DNA from: Legionella genomosp. 1
Lineage (GTDB): Bacteria; Pseudomonadota; Gammaproteobacteria; Legionellales; Legionellaceae
Direction of reading: 5' to 3'
Assembly: GCA_945901965.1 (NCBI GenBank)
Contig: CAMDMN010000021.1
Span: forward strand, 1-15,212
Length of the DNA stretch: 15,212 nt
In this document: piece after piece, positions 7,584-15,212 of the stretch
How the letters are laid out: every line of letters starts with the position of its first letter
How positions within the stretch are numbered: the first letter of the stretch is position 1
The notes under the pieces: generated by a model
Told to the model about the DNA's origin: nothing
What the model saw: only the letters and a program-made list of their open reading frames with translations
The model's database searches: none
Translations under genes and position numbers: made by a program

Positions 7584-8492
7584 CTAATCTCCAATGATAT
7601 GTACTTCACGCACCAACTCAATAGCCGTATTATCAAAAACTGTCTTCTGGACAAAATGAATCAATGACTCTATATCATTGGCAGAAGCCAAGCCTTGATG
7701 ATTGATAATAAAATTTGCATGTTTTTCTGAAACCATAGCCCCACCAAAATTTTTACCTTTTAACCCGCAAGACTCTATCAACTTAGCGGCATAATTATTC
7801 GGCGGATTCCTAAAAACTGATCCACAATTATACTCACTAGTTGGCTGAGTAGCAGCACGATGAGCTAAAAGTTCTTTAATTAATTGCAATGATTTATCTT
7901 TTTCACCAAAAGGTAGACGAAATGTGGCTGCAACAAACCATTCATCATTTAGCCCATCCACATGGCGATAAGAAACATTAAATTCTTCAGGCTTACGTTT
8001 CCTAATCTCGCCATTACGCGTCATTGTTTCAACTTCAACCACAAAATTCCATGTCTCACCATTAAAACAACCAGCATTCATCCGCAAAGCACCACCCATA
8101 GTGCCAGGAATTCCTGCCCAAAATTCACCACCCACAAAATTAGAACGCGCACAAAATCTTGCCATTTTAGCACAAGATACTCCCGCCTCTACGCGGATCA
8201 AATCATCCCCAATTAAATTAGTTTCATTAAGACAACCTTGGGTCAAAATCACAGTCCCTGAAAAACCTATGTCTTTTATCAAAGAATTAGATCCTAGACC
8301 TAGCCATAATAAAGGTTCTTCTTTTGGGAGATTTTTAATAAATTTCACAAGATCATTAAGATCAACTGGTTTATAAAGAGCCTTAGCAATGCCCCCTACA
8401 CGCCAAGTAGTATAATTAGACAAAGGCTCATTATAAAAGAGCTGCCCCTCATAGATACCACTTTGATTATCAATAATCTTGTTAACACTCAC
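7584..8492 (-). CDS. murB: UDP-N-acetylenolpyruvoylglucosamine reductase MurB
   Basis: MurB is the FAD enzyme that uses NADPH to reduce UDP-GlcNAc-enolpyruvate to UDP-MurNAc. Visible are the N-terminal substrate region NYTTWRVGG (26-34), the flavin motif [11 protein letters not shown] (64-74), [15 protein letters not shown] (127-141), SYRHV (174-178), the proton donor Ser225 in NCGSVFRNP and a C-terminal Glu296 in LVREVHIIG. At 302 residues it is the short type II-like form that lacks the extra loop and C-terminal extension of E. coli MurB (342 residues). The start is GTG at 8490-8492, overlapping the murC stop as GTGA, which indicates translational coupling. In E. coli, murB is not in the dcw cluster; its place between murC and ddl here is common in other bacteria. 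Confidence 0.96.
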   Translation of the reverse strand: MSVNKIIDNQSGIYEGQLFYNEPLSNYTTWRVGGIAKALYKPVDLNDLVKFIKNLPKEEPLLWLGLGSNSLIKDIGFSGTVILTQGCLNETNLIGDDLIRVEAGVSCAKMARFCARSNFVGGEFWAGIPGTMGGALRMNAGCFNGETWNFVVEVETMTRNGEIRKRKPEEFNVSYRHVDGLNDEWFVAATFRLPFGEKDKSLQLIKELLAHRAATQPTSEYNCGSVFRNPPNNYAAKLIESCGLKGKNFGGAMVSEKHANFIINHQGLASANDIESLIHFVQKTVFDNTAIELVREVHIIGD

Positions 8493-9910
8493 GCTGTTTC
8501 TCGCAATTTTTGCATAAGGTTTATCGCTAATTGGCCAATATTACCAGCACCCTGCATAAGTATAACATCTCCATCACGAATCAGATCATCTAAATGTTTT
8601 TCATAATTTTGCTCAGTTACCAATGTAGCTTTTACTGATTTTCCATTAATTTTATTCACTAGTAATTCACTACTCACTCCAGAGATTGCAGACTCTCCTG
8701 CTGAATAAATATCAAAAATCAATAATTGATCAGATAAACTTAAAACATCTACAAAATCAGAAAATAATTCCTGAGTACGACTATAACGATGTGGTTGAAA
8801 TACATGTACTAAACGCTTTTCAGGCCAAACAGATCTAAAAGCATCTATTGTTGCTCTTATCTCATTTGGATGGTGGCCATAATCATCAACAATTATCGAT
8901 TTACCTTGAGAAAAATTACGCTCACCTAATATTTGAAATCGTCGACCAACACCCTGAAATTTAAGCAAACCATTAACAATAGCCTCATCCCCAATATCCA
9001 ATTCCGTAGCAATTGCAATTGCTGCCAACGCATTTAAGACATTGTGGCGACCAGGCCATTTAAACTTAATTGTTAATTCACTCTTATCTGCAGGTCGTAT
9101 TACTCTAAATTCACTTAATAAACCTGATTGCTTCCAATCAACCGCTCGATAATTAGCACTTTCATCAAAACCATAAGTTAATGTTGGCCGTTGAATTAAT
9201 GGTAAAATATTACGAACTTCAGGATCATCTATACAAACTACTGCAGGACCATAAAATGGCAAATGATGTAAAAATTCAACAAATGTAGAACGTAACTTTT
9301 TAAAATCATTTCCATATGTGCTCATATGATCAGCATCAATATTAGTAACAACAGCCATCATAGGCTTTAAAAATAAAAATGAAGCGTCACTTTCATCAGC
9401 TTCAGCTACAAAATAAGCTGACTTTCCCAATTGAGCATTAGAGCCACAACTATTTAATTTTCCACCGATAACAAAACTTGGATCAAGACCCGCTTCAGCC
9501 AATAGGCTACTAACCAAACTAGTAGTAGTAGTTTTCCCATGTGTCCCTGCAATTGCAATGCCATGACGAAAACGCATAAGCTCTGCTAACATCGCAGCTC
9601 TTGGGATAACTGGAATTATTTGCTCATGAGCCGCTATTATTTCAGGATTAGAATTATCAATAGCAGTAGAACGCACCACCACATCAGCATTTTTAATATT
9701 TTCAACACGATGTCCTATTTGCACATCGATACCTAACGATTTCAATCGCTGAACGACTTTGCTTTCAGATACATCAGAGCCAGTAATCTTATAGCCCTCA
9801 TTATGAAGTACTTCAGCAATGCCACACATACCAACACCACCAATACCCACAAAATGTATATTTTCTACTTGCCCCATCCTTGGTGATAGAAAGTTATTTT
9901 TACTATCCAC
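8489..9910 (-). CDS. murC: UDP-N-acetylmuramate--L-alanine ligase MurC
   Basis: MurC adds L-Ala to UDP-MurNAc using ATP. From the GTG at 9910 the product has 473 residues. It shows the N-terminal Rossmann loop HFVGIGGVGMCGIAEVL (19-35), the ATP-binding P-loop GTHGKTTTT (122-130), the central-domain stretch VVTNIDADHMSTYGND, and the C-terminal ligase region with DDYGHHPNEIRAT and FQPHRYSRT, which are specific for MurC. I chose GTG because AGGGGG lies just upstream (9915-9920) and it starts after the ftsW stop. An in-frame ATG at 9964 has no ribosome site and would overlap ftsW by 44 bases; an ATG at 9877 sits too close to its only upstream purine run. murG is missing between ftsW and this gene. 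Confidence 0.95.
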   Translation of the reverse strand: MDSKNNFLSPRMGQVENIHFVGIGGVGMCGIAEVLHNEGYKITGSDVSESKVVQRLKSLGIDVQIGHRVENIKNADVVVRSTAIDNSNPEIIAAHEQIIPVIPRAAMLAELMRFRHGIAIAGTHGKTTTTSLVSSLLAEAGLDPSFVIGGKLNSCGSNAQLGKSAYFVAEADESDASFLFLKPMMAVVTNIDADHMSTYGNDFKKLRSTFVEFLHHLPFYGPAVVCIDDPEVRNILPLIQRPTLTYGFDESANYRAVDWKQSGLLSEFRVIRPADKSELTIKFKWPGRHNVLNALAAIAIATELDIGDEAIVNGLLKFQGVGRRFQILGERNFSQGKSIIVDDYGHHPNEIRATIDAFRSVWPEKRLVHVFQPHRYSRTQELFSDFVDVLSLSDQLLIFDIYSAGESAISGVSSELLVNKINGKSVKATLVTEQNYEKHLDDLIRDGDVILMQGAGNIGQLAINLMQKLRETA

Positions 9911-9914
9911 AGAG

Positions 9915-9920
9915 CCCCCT
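9915..9920 (-). promoter_or_regulatory. Shine-Dalgarno-like site deciding the murC start
   Basis: AGGGGG on the minus strand abuts the ftsW stop codon and lies four bases before the GTG at 9910. It favours this start over the unassisted ATG at 9964, although the spacing is short. Confidence 0.5.
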
Positions 9921-11102
9921 TTAAGCAGTATGGGTAAAACCAAATGACTGCCATCTATTTTCATGATCTATACGCAAAAGTAGAGCGATAGCCATACAAT
10001 TAACCACGATACTGGCACCACCATAACTCATTAGAGGTAGTGTCAACCCCTTTGTAGGCAACAAACCAGCATTTACACCAATATTTATAGATGCTTGCAT
10101 ACCCACCCAAAATGTTATTCCATAAGCTGTAAATGCAGCATATAAACGATCCTGCATATATGCATTTAAACCAATAATAAAGCCTCTATATACTAGTATA
10201 CTATATAAACCCAAAACTAGAATAATTCCAAAGAAGCCAAGCTCCTCTCCAAGTACCGCAAATAGAAAATCAGTATGCGCCTCGGGCAAATAGAACAGTT
10301 TTTGAACCCCCTCGCCTAAGCCCGTACCAAACCATCCACCGCGGCCAAATGCTATCAATGATTGTGTTAACTGATAGCCACTATTAAATTGATCAGCCCA
10401 AGGATTTAAAAAAGTCGTAAGTCTTGCCACCCGGTAAGGAGAAGATACCGCAATAAATGCTAAACAAACCCCGACGAGAATTATCAAACCAACATAATAA
10501 CGAAATTTAACTCCAGTGAGAAAAAGCATGGCCATAACTGTGCCGGCAATAACTACTGAGGCACCAAAGTCAGGCTCTAGAAGTAACAAGACAACTACCA
10601 CGCTAAGAACTATCAGCGGAATAATAAACCCCAAAATACCCATACTAATATTTTTCTTTTGACGAACTAAATAGCCTGCCAAATAAATAATCATTATTAT
10701 TTTGGTAAGCTCAGACACTTGAATACCAATAGGACCTAGTGAAAGCCAACGCCGACTTCCATTAACTACTTTACCAATGCCTGGAATAAGTACCAAGATC
10801 AACATCAATAAACAAATTAAAAGCAACGGCAAGCTATATTTTTCCCAGAAACTACTATCAATTCTTACAATACCAAATCCTACTATTATGCCAAAACTAA
10901 GATAGCTTACTTGACGAATCAAAAAATGAAATGGCTGATGATAAAGTTTAGTTGATACCATTACTGAGCTTGAGGCAACCATCATCAAACCAATAATAAA
11001 TAAAGCCACAACAGAAATTATCAACCATTTATCATATAAGCCTGATTGCTTATTAGTTGACTTCTCTCGAAGTAAAGAATTATTCGCTTTTAAAGTACTC
11101 AC
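9921..11102 (-). CDS. ftsW: Septal peptidoglycan glycosyltransferase FtsW
   Basis: FtsW is the SEDS-family polymerase that builds septal glycan strands from lipid II with its partner FtsI. The 393-residue protein has about ten transmembrane segments beginning at residue 26. Diagnostic features are NGSRRWLSLGPIGIQVSEL (114-132), LLEPDFGASVV (174-184), NPWADQFNSGYQLTQSLIAFG (233-253), the catalytic Asp278 in AHTDFLFAVLGEELG, and the C-terminal LPLMSYGGAS. Residue 129 is Val where most SEDS proteins have Pro (QPSEL). The start is GTG at 11100-11102, overlapping the murD stop as GTGA; no ribosome site is evident, so it probably depends on coupling. RodA is excluded mainly by context and the SYGGAS ending. 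Confidence 0.96.
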   Translation of the reverse strand: MSTLKANNSLLREKSTNKQSGLYDKWLIISVVALFIIGLMMVASSSVMVSTKLYHQPFHFLIRQVSYLSFGIIVGFGIVRIDSSFWEKYSLPLLLICLLMLILVLIPGIGKVVNGSRRWLSLGPIGIQVSELTKIIMIIYLAGYLVRQKKNISMGILGFIIPLIVLSVVVVLLLLEPDFGASVVIAGTVMAMLFLTGVKFRYYVGLIILVGVCLAFIAVSSPYRVARLTTFLNPWADQFNSGYQLTQSLIAFGRGGWFGTGLGEGVQKLFYLPEAHTDFLFAVLGEELGFFGIILVLGLYSILVYRGFIIGLNAYMQDRLYAAFTAYGITFWVGMQASINIGVNAGLLPTKGLTLPLMSYGGASIVVNCMAIALLLRIDHENRWQSFGFTHTA

Positions 11103-12448
11103 AATGAATTTACCGCAACAGCAAAAGAATCGCCTCGATGATTAAAATCTCGGAACATATCAAGACTTGCACATGCAGGAGATAACAACACTACATCACC
11201 AGGTATTGCGAGAGTTTTTGCTGTAGTTACTGCATCATCAAGAGAGGAAACCCTGATAACCTTGACAAGATCAGATATGGCTTTTTCTATAAGATCAGCA
11301 TCTTCACCAATCAATACAACAGTTCTAGCATAATCAGCTACAGAGGAACGCAATTCAGTAAAATCAGCGCCTTTTCCTTGGCCCCCAGCTATTAATATAA
11401 TTTTTCCTTGCATAGAATCTCCTATTCCTGCAATCGCAGACATGGTTGCCCCAATATTTGTTCCTTTAGAGTCATTGATCCAATCTACACCATCTAATGT
11501 TCGCACCCATTGGCTACGATGAGGTAAGCCTGCAAAATTCTTAAGTACATCTAAAATAAATTGCAAAGCTACCCCATAAGCATTAGCCAATGCAGAAGCT
11601 GCTAGTGCATTTTGCCAATTATGCCGGCCTTTTATTTTTATATCTTCAACTGACAGCAATACCTCATTACCATATGCAAGATAATTAGTGCCATCTGAAG
11701 TTATAATCCCCCAATTTCCAACTGAGGGCTTATCCAAGCCAAAGCTAATAATCTCCTGACTATCATCTTTTTCCTTTAACCAAGGAATAGTATTTTTATC
11801 ACCTCGATTATAAATTAGCTTAGACGCTTGATGATATACTTGCTGTTTAGCATTTATATAAGCATCAAAACTATGGTGCCTATCAAGATGATCAGGGGTC
11901 ACATTTAAAATAGTAGCAGCAAAAGGTGTTAAAGAAAATGTCAAATCTAACTGAAAGCTTGATAACTCTAAAACCCAGAGATCATAATTTATATGATTAT
12001 CTAGTAAATCTAATACTGGAGAACCTATATTACCAGCAACGGCGACGTTTAAGCCCGCTGCCTTGGCCATTTCGCCAACTAAAGTAGTTACCGTTGATTT
12101 ACCATTAGTTCCAGTTATGGCAATGACTGGAACATTATTAAGATTTCTTGCTAAATATTCAATGTCACCAACTACAGGGATCTTTAAATCTTTAGCCTTC
12201 TGAAAGTATGGGGAATCAAGTGGCACGCCTGGGCTACTAATTATTTCAGTTATTTGATTTAATAATTTATCGGGAAAATCACCCAAATAAACATCAACAC
12301 CTGGAAATTCTTCTTTAAAATGGGCTAAACCTTCAGGCTCTCTGCGCGTATCAAAAACTACAAACGATTTGGATCTATTATGCAAATATCGCGCAATAGA
12401 ATGCCCAGTTTTCCCTAATCCCGCGACCAAATAACGCGATGAGTCCAT
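11099..12448 (-). CDS. murD: UDP-N-acetylmuramoyl-L-alanine--D-glutamate ligase MurD
   Basis: MurD adds D-Glu to UDP-MurNAc-L-Ala in the cytosol. The 449-residue product (E. coli 438) has the N-terminal Rossmann domain with YLVAGLGKTGHSIARYL (6-22), SSPGVPLDSP (71-80), the ATP-binding P-loop ITGTNGKSTVTTL (111-123), the central LELSSFQLD and NVTPDHLDRH motifs, and C-terminal LPHRSQWV and NDSKGTNIGAT, where the Lys and Asn contact substrate. AGAGG at 12454-12458 lies five bases before the ATG. It begins 16 bases after mraY and ends inside the ftsW start (GTGA). Confidence 0.97.
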   Translation of the reverse strand: MDSSRYLVAGLGKTGHSIARYLHNRSKSFVVFDTRREPEGLAHFKEEFPGVDVYLGDFPDKLLNQITEIISSPGVPLDSPYFQKAKDLKIPVVGDIEYLARNLNNVPVIAITGTNGKSTVTTLVGEMAKAAGLNVAVAGNIGSPVLDLLDNHINYDLWVLELSSFQLDLTFSLTPFAATILNVTPDHLDRHHSFDAYINAKQQVYHQASKLIYNRGDKNTIPWLKEKDDSQEIISFGLDKPSVGNWGIITSDGTNYLAYGNEVLLSVEDIKIKGRHNWQNALAASALANAYGVALQFILDVLKNFAGLPHRSQWVRTLDGVDWINDSKGTNIGATMSAIAGIGDSMQGKIILIAGGQGKGADFTELRSSVADYARTVVLIGEDADLIEKAISDLVKVIRVSSLDDAVTTAKTLAIPGDVVLLSPACASLDMFRDFNHRGDSFAVAVNSL

Positions 12449-12464
12449 ATTAACCTCTTTTTAT

Positions 12465-13550
12465 CTACCGAAGCTTTAATGTCGCCAATCCACAAAGAAC
12501 AAATACCACCGTGATTATCCAAAATCTCACAATAACCTTAGGCTCAGACCAACCCTTTAGCTCAAAATGATGGTGTAAAGGTGCCATACGAAATACCCTT
12601 TTACCACCTGATATCTTAAAATATAAAACTTGTATAATAACTGACAAAGTCTCAATAACAAAAAGCCCACCCATTATTAATAATACTAATTCTTGTCGAA
12701 CAACAATTGCAACAATTCCTAAAGCCGCTCCTAACGCAAGTGAGCCAACATCACCCATAAAAATTTGTGCAGGATAACTATTATACCAAAGAAACCCAAG
12801 TCCCGCGCCTACTATAGAAGAACAAAAGATAGTTAATTCACCAGTATTTGGTACAAATGGAATGGATAAATAATGCGCATATAAAACATTAGATGAAACA
12901 TAGGTAAATATCCCTAAAGCACCAGCTACCATAACAATCGGCATAATAGCTAAGCCATCAAGACCATCAGTCAAATTTACTGCATTACTACTGCCTACAA
13001 TAACAAAATAACCTAAAATAATAAAAAAAGGACCTAAATTAATAAACCAAGATTTAAAAAAAGGCATCGCTAACTGAGTATAATCAGGAGTTGGTGCATT
13101 AGAATATAAGTATAATACTGCAGCGAGTGCTATCAATGATTGCCAAAAAAATTTCCAGCGCCCAGGCAAACCCTTACTATTTTTCAATACTAATTTACGG
13201 TAATCATCAATCCAACCAACAAGGCCACAACTAATAGTCACAAGCAATACGACCCATAAACTAGGTTGACTCAGATCTCCCCATAATAAACAACTTGCTG
13301 TAATCCCAACAAGTATTAATAGTCCACCCATTGTAGGAGTTCCAGCTTTGGATAAATGGGTTTGGGGGCCGTCATTACGAACCATTTGGCCTATTTGCAG
13401 TTGTCGCAACCAGTTAATCATTAAAGGGCCGCAAAAAAGACAAACTATCATCGCGGTAAGAGCCGCTAATATTGAACGAAATGTCAAATACTGAAATACC
13501 CTAAACGCATGGTACTGTCCTTGTAGCAATTGCGTTAACCAGTAAAGCAT
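12465..13550 (-). CDS. mraY: Phospho-N-acetylmuramoyl-pentapeptide transferase MraY
   Basis: MraY is the integral membrane enzyme that transfers phospho-MurNAc-pentapeptide to undecaprenyl phosphate, forming lipid I. It has 361 residues (E. coli 360) and about ten membrane helices. Conserved motifs are [21 protein letters not shown] (56-76), the magnesium/active-site pair Asp115-Asp116 in [19 protein letters not shown] (192-202), Asp267 in [11 protein letters not shown], and the triple His 326-328 in [15 protein letters not shown] purine-rich AGAGGGGA region just upstream supports the ATG at 13550. It follows murF after 57 bases with no visible hairpin or promoter between them, so they are probably co-transcribed. 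Its product, lipid I, needs MurG, which is not encoded here. Confidence 0.98.
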   Translation of the reverse strand: MLYWLTQLLQGQYHAFRVFQYLTFRSILAALTAMIVCLFCGPLMINWLRQLQIGQMVRNDGPQTHLSKAGTPTMGGLLILVGITASCLLWGDLSQPSLWVVLLVTISCGLVGWIDDYRKLVLKNSKGLPGRWKFFWQSLIALAAVLYLYSNAPTPDYTQLAMPFFKSWFINLGPFFIILGYFVIVGSSNAVNLTDGLDGLAIMPIVMVAGALGIFTYVSSNVLYAHYLSIPFVPNTGELTIFCSSIVGAGLGFLWYNSYPAQIFMGDVGSLALGAALGIVAIVVRQELVLLIMGGLFVIETLSVIIQVLYFKISGGKRVFRMAPLHHHFELKGWSEPKVIVRFWIITVVFVLCGLATLKLR

Positions 13551-13607
13551 TTTAGATCCCCTCTAATAAATTTGAAAAAAGGCGAATCATATCATAGTTG
13601 CTTTGAC

Positions 13608-14939
13608 TCATCCCACTAATTGATGCACAATTTTTTCCATTTTAGATGATCTTGAACCTTTAACTAAAACTGTTGTATTTTCATCCAATTGCTTGAGTAA
13701 ATCTTCAACTAAATCCTCTTGCCGAAGATAATGCTTAGCATTAGATCCAAAAGCACGAGCAGTAGATTCACTTTGTGTACCACAAGTTAATAAAACATCA
13801 ATACCGTGCTCGCGCGCGGCAATACCAACGTTTTGATGATGCTCTTCGCTCCAATTTCCTAATTCACCCATATCACCAAAAACAAATATGCGCCGCCCCG
13901 TTCGATTAGATAAGACATCTATAGCTGACAAGGATGAACGTAGATTAGCATTATAAGTATCATCAATAACTACCGCTTTTTTCTTACCCAGTAAAAATGT
14001 CATCCTGCCAGGCACACCACAAAATTGTTGCAAACCATTCGCTATATCTGATAATGCAATACCTAGGGCATATGTACAGGCAGCGGCAGCAACTGCATTA
14101 CTCACATTATGCATTCCTGCAACTTGTAATTTAATATTTGCCTCAGATTCTGGCAAAACCAAGGTAAATTCGCCACAACCATTTGCATTAAATTTAATAT
14201 CTTTTGCATAAACATCTGCTTTATTACAAATTGAGAAATGTAAAACTTTCTTATTTGCTAAGTAGTTATCCCAATGATTTGCATAAGCGTCATCATCATT
14301 AATTACAGCTGTTCCATTAGCGCTAAGTCCTTGATGAATCTCACCCTTGGCAGATGCAACATTTTCTATCGAGCCAAATTCACCAATATGTGCAGGCGCT
14401 ATATTATTAATTAAAGTTACATTTGGCTTCACAATTGCCACCGTATGAGCAATTTCGCCTTGATGATTGGCACCTAATTCAAAAACTGCGAAACGATGCT
14501 TTTCTTGTAATTGAAAAACAGATAATGGAACGCCTAGATGGTTATTTAAATTTCCAGGTGTTGCAAATGATGGCTTAGGTAAAATAGACGCTATCATTTC
14601 TTTAACTGTTGTTTTTCCATTACTTCCTGTTAAGGCAATTAGATTACAAGGTAATTTTTTACGGTATTCTGTCGCTAATAAAGCAAGAGCTTCAATAGGA
14701 TCTTTAACCACCAACTGCATAACTTCAATAAGATCTATAGATTTACTACATAAAACAGCAGCCGCACCATTATCTACAGCTTCTGCTATAAAATCATGGC
14801 CATCGAAGCGTTCGCCGCTAATGGCCACAAATAAATTATTTGGCTCTACTTTCCTACTATCTATGCATACACCTGTTAATAAAACATCTTTTGCACAAGG
14901 TATATTAAGTAGCATTGCTATTTCAGATAACTTCATCAT
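13608..14939 (-). CDS. murF: UDP-N-acetylmuramoyl-tripeptide--D-alanyl-D-alanine ligase MurF
   Basis: MurF adds the D-Ala-D-Ala made by Ddl to the UDP-MurNAc-tripeptide, the last cytosolic step before MraY. Using the ATG at 14939 the protein has 443 residues. It shows the N-terminal substrate-binding fold with GVCIDSRKVEPNNLFVAISG (23-42), the ATP-binding P-loop LTGSNGKTTVKEM (103-115), NLNNHLGVPLSVFQL, ELGANHQGEIAHTV, AHIGEFGS, and DDTYNANLRSSLSAI in the C-terminal domain. The ATG at 14939, or the one directly after it at 14936, gives MMKLSEIAMLLN, matching MurF N-termini; the in-frame ATG at 14993 would add 18 unconserved residues overlapping the preceding gene. It starts 19 bases after the ZipA-like gene. 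Confidence 0.97.
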   Translation of the reverse strand: MMKLSEIAMLLNIPCAKDVLLTGVCIDSRKVEPNNLFVAISGERFDGHDFIAEAVDNGAAAVLCSKSIDLIEVMQLVVKDPIEALALLATEYRKKLPCNLIALTGSNGKTTVKEMIASILPKPSFATPGNLNNHLGVPLSVFQLQEKHRFAVFELGANHQGEIAHTVAIVKPNVTLINNIAPAHIGEFGSIENVASAKGEIHQGLSANGTAVINDDDAYANHWDNYLANKKVLHFSICNKADVYAKDIKFNANGCGEFTLVLPESEANIKLQVAGMHNVSNAVAAAACTYALGIALSDIANGLQQFCGVPGRMTFLLGKKKAVVIDDTYNANLRSSLSAIDVLSNRTGRRIFVFGDMGELGNWSEEHHQNVGIAAREHGIDVLLTCGTQSESTARAFGSNAKHYLRQEDLVEDLLKQLDENTTVLVKGSRSSKMEKIVHQLVG

Positions 14940-14958
14940 ATTAAACTCATAATAAACT

Positions 14959-15212
14959 TTATGCCGAAGCTGGCTCTTCACATGTATCATCAATATTTAA
15001 CATACGATAATAACGTTTTAGACTCAAATCATTAATAGGTTGTCTTTGATCATCAAGCAGATGAGTATCAAGACCATCACTTAATTGCTTTGCCGTATCA
15101 AGCATTATTGCAAAACGATCCCTATCAATTGTTTCACTTCCAGATATATGCATAAATAAACATAAACCATGCACACTAAAAGCACCAATATTTTGCATAT
15201 CAAATACACCAG
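14959..15212 (-). CDS. zipA: ZipA C-terminal domain protein (5' part beyond window edge)
   Basis: The reading frame is open to the right edge, so only the last 83 or so residues are visible. They match the end of the ZipA FtsZ-binding domain: GVFD followed by MQNIGAFSVHGLCLFMHI aligns with the ZipA pattern GTFDxxxMxxFSTPGVTMFM; then comes a helix RFAIMLDTAKQLSDGLDTHL, the turn LLDDQRQPI (compare VLDDERRMM in E. coli ZipA), and the final helix NDLSLKRYYRML. ZipA is a membrane-anchored protein whose C-terminal domain binds the FtsZ tail and helps anchor the ring. The N-terminal membrane helix and linker would lie outside the window, as would any fusion partner. The apparent ATG at 15198 is internal, not the start. 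Finding zipA immediately before murF is unusual; see the findings. The domain call is from recalled family pattern. Confidence 0.8.
   Translation of the reverse strand, partial: GVFDMQNIGAFSVHGLCLFMHISGSETIDRDRFAIMLDTAKQLSDGLDTHLLDDQRQPINDLSLKRYYRMLNIDDTCEEPASA

Noticed and set aside
7962..8376. Two overlapping plus-strand frames opposite murB
   Set aside because: They overlap each other and a firmly identified gene; no recognisable domains.
14940..14993. N-terminal extension of MurF from the ATG at 14993
   Set aside because: It would overlap the ZipA-like gene and adds residues not found in the family.
1..15212. RNA genes, CRISPR arrays, prophage or transposase genes
   Set aside because: I saw no tRNA-like folds, spaced repeat arrays or mobile-element proteins anywhere in the window.

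Overview
The window is a large part of a division and cell wall (dcw) cluster from an AT-rich Gram-negative bacterium, most likely a gammaproteobacterium. It holds lpxC (lipid A synthesis, so an LPS-type outer membrane), ftsA, ftsZ with the gammaproteobacterial C-terminal peptide [12 protein letters not shown], and a ZipA C-terminal domain; ZipA is essentially restricted to Gammaproteobacteria. A DciA/DUF721 gene beside lpxC argues against Enterobacterales. The AT-rich composition, short type II-like MurB and overall order suggest a Legionellales/Coxiella-type lineage. That placement is inference and no species can be named.

The right-hand four fifths is one minus-strand gene train, read from the right edge: a ZipA-like domain protein (cut by the edge), murF, mraY, murD, ftsW, murC, murB, ddl, ftsQ, ftsA, ftsZ, lpxC. 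Spacing is tight: GTGA overlaps join murD/ftsW and murC/murB, a TAATG overlap joins ftsQ/ftsA, and most other gaps are 2 to about 70 bases. The products make the lipid-linked peptidoglycan precursor (MurB, MurC, MurD, Ddl, MurF, MraY), polymerise it at the septum (FtsW), build the divisome (FtsQ, FtsA, FtsZ, ZipA), and commit to lipid A (LpxC). murG, which normally lies between ftsW and murC, is absent; murC starts about 10 bases after the ftsW stop. The ZipA domain lies directly upstream of murF, where murE is normally found, although zipA usually sits beside ligA.

Two strong palindromes flank lpxC. One, after ftsZ, is a near-perfect 47-base palindrome bracketed by exact 12-base direct repeats, one of which contains the ftsZ stop. 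The other, a GC-rich 26-base palindrome, lies between the convergent ends of dciA and lpxC. Neither has the T-tract of a classical terminator.

The left 2.1 kb is less conserved: a 359-residue protein I do not recognise (plus strand), a small two-helix membrane protein with a bacterial PH domain (minus strand, its 3' end overlapping that of the unknown gene), and dciA (plus strand). No RNA genes, CRISPR arrays, transposase genes or phage genes were seen.
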